Positions 47,567-56,158 of a stretch of DNA of 64,000 bases are shown here, piece after piece. The DNA lies in assembly GCF_000169095.1 (NCBI RefSeq), contig NZ_AAVU01000013.1:62001-126000 (forward strand). Direction: 5' to 3'. The stretch is from Lyngbya sp. PCC 8106. Its GTDB lineage: Bacteria > Cyanobacteriota > Cyanobacteriia > Cyanobacteriales > Microcoleaceae. Every line of letters begins with the position of its first letter. Positions within the stretch are counted from its first letter, which is position 1. Below the pieces are notes generated by a model. That model made no database searches. It worked only from the letters and a program-made list of their open reading frames with translations, and was not told the DNA's origin. Position numbers and translations under genes: made by a program.

Positions 47567-50344
47567 TTAAGATTGGTAAATGGGAATAGAGATTATAAAC
47601 TCTGTTATCTTTTCAGTTTGGGAAATACACTCAAGCCGACCTTGATGCTTCTCCACAATAATTTGATAGCTAATTGAAAGCCCTAAACCTGTGCCTTGAC
47701 CAATTGGTTTAGTGGTAAAAAAGGGATCGAAAATATGATGAAAATGTTCAGGTGCAACTCCTATTCCGTTATCAAGAATAGAAATTTTAACCCAATCTTT
47801 GATGGGAGAAGTTTCTCTAATAATCGAAGTTTCAATCCACACTTTAGGCGAATAAGCTGAAGTCGGCAAGTTTCTATTTTTCAATTTATTATAATGGTCT
47901 TCTAGAGAATCAAGAGCATTACTAATGATATTCATAAAAACTTGATTGAGTAAGCTTGCATAGCATTCAACTTTAGGTAAATCCCCATAGTTTTTAACCA
48001 CTTGAATTTCGGGAAAATTTGAATTCCCTCTAAAGCGGTGTTGTAAAATCATTAATGTGTTGTCAATTCCTTCGTGTAGATTAACGGCTTTAATTTGAGC
48101 TTCATCTAATCGAGAAAAGTTGCGTAGAGATAAAACTAACTGACGAATTCGATCTGCTCCTATTCGCATCGATGAAACGATTTTAGGTAAATCAGAAACC
48201 ATAAAATCTAACTCAATAGATTCAGCATACTCTTGAATTTCAGCAGGAGGCTGAGGATAATGTTTCTGATAAAGATCGAGTAAATTGAGCAAGTTTTCAC
48301 TGTATTCACTGGTATAAGCTAAATTCCCATAGATAAAACTGACAGGATTATTAATTTCGTGAGCAATTCCAGCAACTAATCGTCCTAATCCTGACATTTT
48401 CTCTGTTTGAATAAGTTGAGTTTGAGTCTGACGTAATTCCTCTAAAGTTTGAGAGAGTTGTTGAGCCTTTGCTTTTTCATTTTCAGCCGCCACACAAGTT
48501 TTTTCATAGAGTTCTGCTTGAGTAATCGCAATCCCGACTTGATCAGCAAGCTGACTAATTAAATCAATTTCTTCCGTTTGCCAATGGCGAGGCTTATGAC
48601 ATTCGTGAGCAATCAATAATCCCCAAAGTTGATGATTGACTCCAATTGGAACAATTAAATTAGCTCGAACCTGAACACTTTCTAAAAACTCCTGATGACA
48701 AGGCATTAAATCGGCTTCATAAATATCACCGATTGCTCCAAATCTACCTTCTCGATATTGATTTGCACAGTTATTGGGGAAACATCCGCTTGGTGTTTTT
48801 ATCCCCAGAACAGAAGAAATATCTTGACCCACGGCTTCTACAATAACTTCTCCTTCTTGCTCATCAATTAACTTATAAATCAAAACACGATCCGTTTTTA
48901 TTAATGCTCGCACTTCCCGAACAATTGTAAACATTGTAATTCTCAAATCTAAGGTACTGCGGATTTGATCAGTTACTCGTTCTAAAGCTTTAGCAAAATT
49001 GAGGGTTCTTTGGAGTTGACTGGTACGTTCTTGAACTTGTTGTTCTAAATTAATATTGAGATCTTGAATTTTTTTGTAGAGTAGATATTGTTCAATTGCC
49101 ATTGCTAACTGCGCGGCTAAACCTTCAGCCAAAGAAATTTCTTCTTCTATCCAAGGTTGAGCTTGACCTTTTTTTAGTTCTCGCCATGTTTCAAAAGATT
49201 GTCTCGGTAAAATTTGTTGAAGATTAGATTCAAAACGTCCAGCCCACAATATTTCGGTATCAATTTCATTTCTAAAAATACTTAATATTGCCAACATTTT
49301 CTGTCGATACTGAATGCTAACAATCAGTATTCCTCTGATTTTTGTTGAAACAAATGCTGGACATAAAACTCTAAACAAAGATTCTTTATATAAGTCAGTA
49401 ATTGCCCAAACTTCTGTATCAGTATGTAAGTTTTTTTGGGATGCTTTTGGTTGATGAAATCGGGTTTTAATCCAGTGTTGCCAAAGGGGATGTTCTTCTA
49501 AAATAGGACTAGATTCCCATTCCGGCATTGTCGGTTGTTCACCACAACTCCAGACTTCTGAAGTTTGCGCTTCACTGGCACAAATATAGAGTCTACCGCC
49601 AATCCCTTCTAAGGCTTTAACGGTGGCTTCTAAAGCCTCTTGGAGTTGAATCGTCGGTTGTTGATGTAATAGAGAGGCAACCTGATTAATTGTGGCTTCT
49701 CGCCTGGCCTGTTGACGGGTATGACTGAGTAATGTAGACTGTTTAATCGCAATAGAAAGCTGATCAACAATCATCTGAATTAGTTGCAATTGAGATTCGG
49801 AAATTTCCCAGGGTTCAGCATGATGAGACACCAAAAGTCCCCAAAGTTGACGATTTGATTCTAGACTTTCTTGATGAAAAATCGGAATCACTAATGAGGA
49901 TTGAACTCCCATTGCTTTGAGATAGGCAATATGGCAAGGATCAACGGAACGATAGTTAATTTCTTCAGAGATAGAAAAGTTTTCGGTTTCGTCAGTTTTG
50001 ATCGGACTCCAACCAATTTGTCCGGTGGCAATATTGACAATACTGCGTTGACCTAGAGTGCGAAACATTTCCCGGGCGGTGGTCGGAATGTCATCTGCTG
50101 GAAAATGCAATCCTTTTAGGGAAGATAAGTGATTCTCATCAATTGATTCAGCCATAACTTGACCGCTATCATCAGCGCTAAACTGATAAATCATCACGCG
50201 ATCCGTTTCCAAAAAGGCTCGAACTTCAGCAACGGTTGCTGTTAAAATTTCTTCAAGTTCTAAGGATTGACTAATGCGCTTTGTGATTCGGTAGAGTAGA
50301 TGTTGTTCATCAATTTTTGTTGTAGAACTGTGTATATTTTCCAT
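47567..50344 (-). CDS. Multi-GAF sensor histidine kinase with phytochrome-like and cyanobacteriochrome-like GAFs
   Basis: 925 residues, soluble. GAF1 (about 15-205) is phytochrome-like: PADDIP (82-87) and DPCHIAYLKAMGV with chromophore-type Cys137-His138. GAF2 (about 215-425) is degenerate. A coiled coil (425-465) precedes GAF3 (about 465-612), with SGCF (519-522) and MPCH (547-550), the two cysteines 28 residues apart as in two-cysteine cyanobacteriochromes. Kinase part: His662 in GIAHEINNP, DNGIGVAPEH and GTGLGLSIS. It is a paralogue of the kinase 150 nt downstream, with very similar catalytic halves, so the pair arose by duplication and domain exchange. Confidence 0.85.
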   Translation of the reverse strand: MENIHSSTTKIDEQHLLYRITKRISQSLELEEILTATVAEVRAFLETDRVMIYQFSADDSGQVMAESIDENHLSSLKGLHFPADDIPTTAREMFRTLGQRSIVNIATGQIGWSPIKTDETENFSISEEINYRSVDPCHIAYLKAMGVQSSLVIPIFHQESLESNRQLWGLLVSHHAEPWEISESQLQLIQMIVDQLSIAIKQSTLLSHTRQQARREATINQVASLLHQQPTIQLQEALEATVKALEGIGGRLYICASEAQTSEVWSCGEQPTMPEWESSPILEEHPLWQHWIKTRFHQPKASQKNLHTDTEVWAITDLYKESLFRVLCPAFVSTKIRGILIVSIQYRQKMLAILSIFRNEIDTEILWAGRFESNLQQILPRQSFETWRELKKGQAQPWIEEEISLAEGLAAQLAMAIEQYLLYKKIQDLNINLEQQVQERTSQLQRTLNFAKALERVTDQIRSTLDLRITMFTIVREVRALIKTDRVLIYKLIDEQEGEVIVEAVGQDISSVLGIKTPSGCFPNNCANQYREGRFGAIGDIYEADLMPCHQEFLESVQVRANLIVPIGVNHQLWGLLIAHECHKPRHWQTEEIDLISQLADQVGIAITQAELYEKTCVAAENEKAKAQQLSQTLEELRQTQTQLIQTEKMSGLGRLVAGIAHEINNPVSFIYGNLAYTSEYSENLLNLLDLYQKHYPQPPAEIQEYAESIELDFMVSDLPKIVSSMRIGADRIRQLVLSLRNFSRLDEAQIKAVNLHEGIDNTLMILQHRFRGNSNFPEIQVVKNYGDLPKVECYASLLNQVFMNIISNALDSLEDHYNKLKNRNLPTSAYSPKVWIETSIIRETSPIKDWVKISILDNGIGVAPEHFHHIFDPFFTTKPIGQGTGLGLSISYQIIVEKHQGRLECISQTEKITEFIISIPIYQS

Positions 50345-50700
50345 AAATCGGGTATAATCTCCTGTATGATATTGTAGTGACTGGATTGATATCCATTTAA
50401 CTCTGTTTATTATAATTATATATTTCTTAAAAAATATCAGGACTAAAGGTGCAGTAAATACTGATCTTAAATAAACTTAATATTTTCTGGATGTAGTTTT
50501 GAGCAGGTGACTCCAAAGTTTAAGTAGGTTCTCATGGAGTATTCCCTTCTATTTGTATTGAATCTTCAGGGGGATATCGGATTGTTTTGGTTCTGATTGT
50601 AAGGGCGGTACTCAGTGATTTTTCGGAGAATGTTGCTGAGGTTTTGAGATAATTAAGTGATTTTATAGATTTTTGGTAAAATAAGAGTTAGTTTTGATAC
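50345..50700. other. Upstream region of the large kinase gene
   Basis: About 350 nt, AT-rich, no gene seen. It must carry the promoter of the kinase gene, but no confident -35/-10 pair was picked. Confidence 0.4.
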
Positions 50701-50754
50701 CGCGATTAGATGATTCCTGTAGAGGCAGGGAGATCTTGACTTTTGACCGAAAAA

Positions 50755-51112
50755 ATTGGGATACAAGCCCCGTCCGTGATTGACGGCTTTATGTTAAACT
50801 TTCTTTTGTGGAAAGGGTAATCAACCACACTAAAAACCCAGTCACCGAAAGGCAACGCACCTTGACGCACTGAAGTTATGGGGTTCCGTACAGGAAAGCT
50901 TGTACGCTTATTAGCGCGCAACGCAACAAGTACAGAGAAACCAAGATTTTAGGTTTTGAACTGTAGGGTAGGGCATACCCAAACAGGTTTCTGAAATGGA
51001 GCAAAACGCTTGAGGAGAGTCCATCTCTGGTATAGATAGGTCGCCCTATCTGTATTAAGTGGACTCGCTGAACCAAGAATCCCCGCCGTTTACGGCGTGG
51101 GAGTGTCAATTC
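50755..51112. mobile_element. IS200/IS605-like end sequences, non-coding remnant
   Basis: The right side has a perfect hairpin CGCCGT-TT-ACGGCG (51084-51097) inside CCCCGCCGTTTACGGCGTGG, and the left side has CCGTC...GACGG near 50771-50790. These subterminal palindromes and the surrounding text resemble ends of cyanobacterial IS200/IS605 elements. Frames inside (for example about 50706-50921) do not resemble a transposase or TnpB, so this is probably a miniature or decayed copy. Confidence 0.45.
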
Positions 51113-51176
51113 TGCTCAGGTTCGATCAGCCCCAAACAAAAAGGGTAGGCAGAGGTTCCGACTTAGAACGCGGTAT

Positions 51177-51196
51177 CTACCTACCTACCTACCTAC
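51177..51196. repeat. CTAC microsatellite
   Basis: Five uninterrupted CTAC units between the IS-like remnant and the reductase stop codon. Likely slippage-prone; no function seen. Confidence 0.8.
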
Positions 51197-51220
51197 CTTG
51201 AGATGATCAATTAAACTGAA

Positions 51221-52318
51221 TTAAAAAGGAGACAGACTTTTCTTGGCTTTGTCGATCACATCTGCATAACGCAGTTCACCGCAGAGAATCTTACTGATTA
51301 GTTGAGTGGCAACGGGAACTTTGACACCCACTTTGTAACCGATGCCAGGGAAACGGTAGAATAAACCTGCTAAATTTCCCGCCCAAACCATATCAGCGCC
51401 CCACTCTTTTTGGATGATCTGAGTGTATTTTTCGAGGGCATTACTCGCGCCACCCAAAGCTTGATCGATGGCTTCTGCGGCTTTAACTCCACTCAAAATT
51501 GAGGGACGAATACCTTCCGCCGAGAGAGGATCAGCTAAACTGGCAGCATCTCCAGCAATCAGGGCGTTTTGGGTATGTAGTGTTTTGTCTCCATCCCACA
51601 AACAGATCGGATGATCAACCATTGAATTGCTTGCCGCCATCCCCATTTTATTGGCGTACTGCGTTAAATCTTTGCTCAGATCCTTGGGTTCACTGCCCCG
51701 GAAGGTGGCAATACTAATCGAATAGCTATCCGCTTTGGGAAATCCCCAAATACTGCCATTTTTGACCATTCCAAATTCAAAGGTAGGGATTTGACCCGAT
51801 ACAGGGAATTCAGCGATCAGACTCTGACGGAGTTTTGACTGTTTCAACCCCAACCATTTCGCCATTGGCCCTTTTGTACCATCGGCTGCAATCAGGTATT
51901 TAGCTTCTAGGGGTTCGGCGTTTGTATTGACTTGCCAGCGATCGCTTTTAAACTTAATCCCAGTAACTTCTGTTTGAGTTTGCAGTTTTGCCCCAACGTC
52001 TACTGCTTGCTGCATCAAAAATTGATCAAAGACATCCCGACGCACCATCCACATCGGTTTAACGATCTCTGTTTCCACGGGATCACTCAATTTCCAGGTG
52101 TAGCGAATTTTCTTGACGGTGGTAGAAATGGCGGGTGTAAAATCAAAGTCAAACCATTGAGCGATCGCGGGAGATACTCCACCACCACAGGGCTTTTGGC
52201 GAGGCCAGGTATCTTTTTCGAGCACCAAAACAGAATGCCCCCGTTTCGCTAAGTGATAAGCTGCTGCGCCTCCCGCCGGACCCGCACCAACAATAATGCA
52301 GTCAAACATGGTTGTCAT
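51221..52318 (-). CDS. Geranylgeranyl reductase family FAD oxidoreductase
   Basis: 365 residues with the FAD Rossmann motif IVGAGPAGGAAAYHLA at the N-terminus, the family RQKPCGGGVSP loop, the YLIAADGTKG strand and the second FAD motif AGDAASLADPLSAEGI. Such enzymes saturate isoprenoid double bonds. It is shorter than ChlP (about 400 residues), the enzyme for the chlorophyll phytyl tail, and is probably the second GGR-type paralogue of cyanobacteria; substrate unknown. The ATG at 52318 gives MTTMFDC; an internal ATG three codons later is possible. Monocistronic. Confidence 0.88.
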   Translation of the reverse strand: MTTMFDCIIVGAGPAGGAAAYHLAKRGHSVLVLEKDTWPRQKPCGGGVSPAIAQWFDFDFTPAISTTVKKIRYTWKLSDPVETEIVKPMWMVRRDVFDQFLMQQAVDVGAKLQTQTEVTGIKFKSDRWQVNTNAEPLEAKYLIAADGTKGPMAKWLGLKQSKLRQSLIAEFPVSGQIPTFEFGMVKNGSIWGFPKADSYSISIATFRGSEPKDLSKDLTQYANKMGMAASNSMVDHPICLWDGDKTLHTQNALIAGDAASLADPLSAEGIRPSILSGVKAAEAIDQALGGASNALEKYTQIIQKEWGADMVWAGNLAGLFYRFPGIGYKVGVKVPVATQLISKILCGELRYADVIDKAKKSLSPF

Positions 52319-52703
52319 AGGTTAATTATCAGTTTTTACTTGTTGTTTAATCGTATTCGCTAACCAATTTATTTCCAACCCCGGCATTTACAAATTATTG
52401 CCTTTTAAGGATTAAAACAGCACCCCTTGAAAACCGGTCAAATGCCTTAATTTAGAGCAGTTTTCACCCGGAGGTAAATCTTTAACTGCTCTATTTGTGT
52501 CTAGTCTAACACGCTTAATCAGGGGGTTGCCAAGTCTAAATTTTTATATTTTTATCAATTTTCATAATTTATTAGATCAACATTAGATCCTTGATCTCAG
52601 ATGAATTTGAGATTTGTCAACTTTTCTATTCTCTGTAATCTTTGATTTGTATTTAAAATTTATATCAAGTTTTCTCAAATAATTATCAAATCTAATTTTA
52701 TTC
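52319..52703. other. Upstream region of the reductase gene
   Basis: About 385 nt, AT-rich, no gene recognised. It holds the reductase promoter region and separates it from the structured RNA/terminator behind frr. Confidence 0.4.
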
Positions 52704-52836
52704 AAAAAAGGATGAGGCAGAACAGAACATGATCTTATTCACAAAACCTTGCCGCTTTCCGGATGAATGAGTGCGGCGGGATGAAACTCCGGTTTTTATG
52801 GGCAAAGATCGATGTTTTCAGCGTCTACCTCATCCC
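52704..52836 (-). ncRNA. Structured RNA or long terminator after frr
   Basis: On the minus strand GGATGAGGTAGA pairs with TCTGCCTCATCC (one G-U) across about 90 nt and is followed by TTTTTT, which is terminator-like. The enclosed part can fold further (CCGGA...TCCGG and CCGC...GCGG are competing stems). It starts about 15 nt after the frr stop. It could be a plain terminator with a large branched loop or a processed small RNA; no known family was recognised. Confidence 0.45.
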
Positions 52837-52851
52837 GAAGTCTGAACGTAT

Positions 52852-53400
52852 TTAAAGGGTCGTAATATCTTTGTCCTTCGCCTCAAACATTTCATCAATT
52901 TTGGCGGTGTATTTATCCGTCAGCTTTTGAATTTGATCTTGTAAATCTCGGGCTTCATCTTCAGAGAGATCCTTACTTTTTTCTTGCTTACGAACTGAAT
53001 CAACCGCATCCCGACGCACATTTCGCACAGAAACCTTACCCTCTTCAGCATATTTAGAGGCTAACTTCACAAATTCCTGACGACGTTCACTGGTCAACGG
53101 AGGAATATTCAACCGAATAATCGATCCATCGTTATTAGGAGTCAGTCCCACATCAGACAAAGAAATTGCTTTTTCAATGATATCCAGCGTCTTGCGATCA
53201 AAGGGTTGAATCATGATCGTCGATGAGTCCGGGGTGTTGATCGTCGCCAGAGACTTCAGAGAAGTGGGAGTCCCGTAATACTCTACCATCACCCGATCCA
53301 GCAAAGAAGTATTTGCCCGTCCAGTCCGGATGGTATTAAATGACCGTTGAGTAGACTCAACCGCTTTTTGCATTAAACTTTCGACTTCAGCTAACTTCAC
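52852..53400 (-). CDS. frr: Ribosome recycling factor
   Basis: Splits post-termination ribosomes together with EF-G. At 182 residues it has the standard length and motifs: SFNTIRTGRANTSLLDRV, VEYYGTPTSLKSLATI, IMIQPFDRKTLDIIEKAI, IRLNIPPLTSERRQEFVKLA and the closing helix QDQIQKLTDKYTAKIDEM. The start overlaps the end of pyrH by 14 nt, the usual pyrH-frr arrangement, so the two are co-transcribed and probably translationally coupled. Confidence 0.98.
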   Translation of the reverse strand: MKLAEVESLMQKAVESTQRSFNTIRTGRANTSLLDRVMVEYYGTPTSLKSLATINTPDSSTIMIQPFDRKTLDIIEKAISLSDVGLTPNNDGSIIRLNIPPLTSERRQEFVKLASKYAEEGKVSVRNVRRDAVDSVRKQEKSKDLSEDEARDLQDQIQKLTDKYTAKIDEMFEAKDKDITTL

Positions 53401-54115
53401 ACAAACCTCCTACAAATGTTCCAACAGGGTCTCCACTAACAGCGCGAGCGATATTTCCATGTACAGTTAGATCAAAGACAATAATGGGAATATTGTTTTC
53501 TTTGCACAAGGCGATCGCTGTACTATCCATCACGCGCAGATCTTGGGTCAGCACATGGCCATAGGTGAGGGTTTTATAACGGCGGGCCTCCGGGTTGAGA
53601 TGCGGATCGCAATCATAAATCCCATCGACTTTTGTTGCTTTGAAAATCACCTCAGCATCTATTTCTGCCGCTCGTAATGCCGCTGTGGTATCAGTGGTAA
53701 AGAAGGGATTCCCAGAACCCGCCCCAAAAATCACCACACGGTTTAGTTCCAGGTGACGAATGGCTTTCCGACGGATATAAGGTTCAGCGACTTCCTGCAT
53801 GGCGATCGCCGTTTGTACGCGAGTCGGGACTCCGATTTGTTCGAGAGCATCTTGTAAGGTAATAGCATTCATCACCGTAGCAATCATCCCGACATAATCA
53901 GCAGTTGCCCGATCCATTCCCGCCGAAGCCGCTTTTACACCTCGGAAAATATTACCACCACCGACAACAATTGCCACTTGAATTCCTTTGGCAACGACCT
54001 CTGCGACTTCTTGAGCAATTCCCTGAACGACGGCTGGATCGATCCCGTAGCCGAGGCTTCCCATCAATGCTTCGCCGCTTAGTTTCAGTAAAATCCGCTT
54101 ATATGCTGTTCCCAT
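53387..54115 (-). CDS. pyrH: UMP kinase
   Basis: Phosphorylates UMP to UDP with ATP in pyrimidine synthesis. The 242 residues of the amino-acid-kinase fold show KRILLKLSGEALMG, the VVGGGNIFRG loop, YVGMIATVMNA, VIFGAGSGNPFFTTDTTAALRA and FKATKVDGIYDCDP, all PyrH signatures. It is first gene of the pyrH-frr unit on the minus strand. ATG start; nothing unusual. Confidence 0.98.
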   Translation of the reverse strand: MGTAYKRILLKLSGEALMGSLGYGIDPAVVQGIAQEVAEVVAKGIQVAIVVGGGNIFRGVKAASAGMDRATADYVGMIATVMNAITLQDALEQIGVPTRVQTAIAMQEVAEPYIRRKAIRHLELNRVVIFGAGSGNPFFTTDTTAALRAAEIDAEVIFKATKVDGIYDCDPHLNPEARRYKTLTYGHVLTQDLRVMDSTAIALCKENNIPIIVFDLTVHGNIARAVSGDPVGTFVGGLCEVS

Positions 54116-54450
54116 TTATAACCCCCAACAGTTTCCGCTAAATCGATTCAAGTTGGCCGCGATCGCCATAGCAGCTCTAGCGGCTTGGTGCCGACAGATG
54201 AATCGCACTGGTGTAGACATTGGGGTGATCATAAGTAATCGTAAGCTATAGTAACAAGCTGTTGAATGTTAAAGCATCCCTAAAAAGGATGATGATATGA
54301 TTTGGGCGAGCATTGCCTTCACAATAAGATACCAGAAAGCGGACTATCTGCTTTCAGCTTTTTTGAGGGAGCCAGACAAGTCACTTCCAGCATCCTGATT
54401 GTCGCTCAATTTCCCCTCTCTACTGGTTAACCCAGTTTCGTTTCGATTCC
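54116..54450. other. pyrH upstream region
   Basis: 335 nt without a protein gene. It contains the pyrH promoter region and, on the plus strand, a hairpin CATCC...GGATG (about 54275-54293) and the terminator-like hairpin listed separately. An unannotated plus-strand small RNA is possible. Confidence 0.4.
54335..54364 (+). terminator. Orphan terminator-like hairpin
   Basis: GAAAGCGGA pairs with TCTGCTTTC (one wobble) and is followed by AGC and six T on the plus strand. No plus-strand gene lies upstream; the nearest genes on both sides run on the minus strand. Confidence 0.5.
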
Positions 54451-54987
54451 TCATCGCCACTGAATTAAGTCACCCATGGCTTCGGTCGTCGTTGGTTCGA
54501 TGACTTCTCCCTGAAGCAGTTGGGCGATCGCCTGTTTGAGATAGGGCTTACTGACTGACTCGGCTGAGTTAGGGTTGTCATCAATTTGGCCACGATAACG
54601 TACTATGCCCTGTTGATCCAGTAAGAAGACTTCTGGAATAACACGCGCCCCAAAGCAGTTAGCGACATCTTGAGTGACATCCCGAATATAGGGAAAGTTA
54701 AGGTTATTGCCTTGTGCAAATTCCTTCATTTTCTCAAAACTATCTTCTGGAGATCGAGTTGCATCATTGGCGTTAATCCCAACAAGGGTAACACCGACAC
54801 CCGCATACTCCTGTTGAAGCTGTTTGAGACGGTCAATATACAGATGTACAAAGGAGCATTGGTTTGACATGAAAATCACAGCAACTGCCCTAGACCTCTC
54901 CAAATATCGAGCTAAATGATGCACCTCGCTATCTACTCCGGGCAGTTCAAAATCGGGAGCATAACTATTAATTGCAGTACCCTTCAT
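54451..54987 (-). CDS. Thioredoxin-fold AhpC/TSA-like protein with reduced cysteine motif
   Basis: Start at the ATG giving MKGTAINSYAPDFELPGVD; 15 codons of open frame lie upstream (to 55032). The 178 residues have the redoxin fold of cyanobacterial and chloroplast proteins whose usual active site is CNHCP near FMCNHCPYV; here it reads MSNQCSFVHLYIDRL, so only the second Cys remains. The C-terminal tail, commonly ending GC.IKW, reads MGDLIQWR and lacks its Cys. FGARVIPEVFLLDQQG holds the cis-Pro. It may have lost disulfide chemistry or act as a monothiol protein. Single gene. Confidence 0.8.
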   Translation of the reverse strand: MKGTAINSYAPDFELPGVDSEVHHLARYLERSRAVAVIFMSNQCSFVHLYIDRLKQLQQEYAGVGVTLVGINANDATRSPEDSFEKMKEFAQGNNLNFPYIRDVTQDVANCFGARVIPEVFLLDQQGIVRYRGQIDDNPNSAESVSKPYLKQAIAQLLQGEVIEPTTTEAMGDLIQWR

Positions 54988-55167
54988 GTTTAGACGTATT
55001 GCCAAATCTCTATCACAACAATAAACCAGCACACACTCGCACTCAGTAGGCCGACGCTCTAACCCCTACTTTAACTCACAATCTAAAAATCCCCTAATTC
55101 GTCGTACAGAAGGCGCCTTGAGTCGGGGGAAGTCGGGAAGACAAAGCGTGAATTTGATTACAAATCT

Positions 55168-56082
55168 CTAGTGGAGTAATCCGGTTGCTAGAGCATGATA
55201 TCCAATTAATTTATACGTGAGTTTGGCGGCGGTAAACTCGGAAACCACACAATCAGCCACAGGTGCTAATTCCATCACATCACAACCAATCACCGTATGA
55301 GTGGTAAATAAACGCTGCAAAAATCCGAGTAAACCATACCAACTTAACCCACCTGGTTCAGGGGTGCCGACTCCGGGCATGGAACTGGGGTCTATCCCAT
55401 CTAAATCTATTGTCAGAAAGACTCGTTTTGTGGGAATGGCGGCGATCGCTTTTTCGATCCAGTCGGGTTGAGTGGCGATGTCTCGCGCCCAAAAAATGGG
55501 TAATTGTTTTTCTTTGATTAAGTTCGCTTCTTCGATGCACAAACTGCGAATTCCCACCTGTACCGTTGGTAGTCCCATTTCTACTACTCGCCGCATCACA
55601 CAGGCATGATTATGAATTGTCCCTTCATACTCATAGCGTAAATCTCCATGAGCGTCAATTTGAACGACGGTAAACGGTTCATCAGAGAGTTGTTGATATC
55701 CGGCGACAACTCCTGCGGTAATACTATGTTCACCGCCCAAAGCGATCACAAATTTACCAGAACTTGCCAAATCATAAACGGTTTGTTGGGTAACTTGCAG
55801 CATTTCTTCGGAGGAGACGGCTTGGCTGCGGGTATCCGCGATCGCTGGATGGGTGTAAATTCCCACCGCAAAACAGACTTCTCGCTCTAGTTCGTCGTCG
55901 TAGCATTCAAGCTGATGAGAGGCTTCTAGCAACGCCGCAGGGCCGTTTTCACAGCCTTTTCGATAGCTGGTGGTTGCCTCAAAGGGAATGGGTAATAGGG
56001 CAACCTGGGCGGTTTGAGCGTTGGGTACTATTTCTGAACCTAAAAAATCAACAACAGCAGTAGAAGTCAGGGTTGATGTCAT
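55168..56082 (-). CDS. speB: Agmatinase (ureohydrolase family)
   Basis: 304-residue ureohydrolase with the Mn-binding motifs GGEHSIT, QIDAHGDLR (DAHxD) and FLTIDLDGIDPSSMPGVGTPEPGG. It hydrolyses agmatine to putrescine and urea in polyamine synthesis if the name is right; the family also includes arginase, guanidinobutyrase and guanidine hydrolase, and cyanobacteria have more than one paralogue. Length without an N-terminal extension and the TIHNHACVMRR loop favour agmatinase. It lies 76 nt after the secernin-type gene in the same direction, so co-transcription is possible. Confidence 0.85.
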   Translation of the reverse strand: MTSTLTSTAVVDFLGSEIVPNAQTAQVALLPIPFEATTSYRKGCENGPAALLEASHQLECYDDELEREVCFAVGIYTHPAIADTRSQAVSSEEMLQVTQQTVYDLASSGKFVIALGGEHSITAGVVAGYQQLSDEPFTVVQIDAHGDLRYEYEGTIHNHACVMRRVVEMGLPTVQVGIRSLCIEEANLIKEKQLPIFWARDIATQPDWIEKAIAAIPTKRVFLTIDLDGIDPSSMPGVGTPEPGGLSWYGLLGFLQRLFTTHTVIGCDVMELAPVADCVVSEFTAAKLTYKLIGYHALATGLLH

Positions 56083-56158
56083 TGGGATAATCGAAGGGAT
56101 AACTCAGGGTTGAATAATGTCACCCTAGATTTTGACATATTTAGAACTGATCAGATCA

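Noticed and set aside
50706..51109. Two minus-strand frames of about 70 residues (50706-50921 and 50876-51109)
   Set aside because: They lie inside the IS605-like remnant, overlap each other and show no transposase motifs. They are probably chance frames of the hairpin-rich sequence.
51221..52318. Assignment as chlP (chlorophyll geranylgeranyl reductase)
   Set aside because: The protein is about 40 residues shorter than ChlP and diverges in family loops, so only the broad reductase family name is used.
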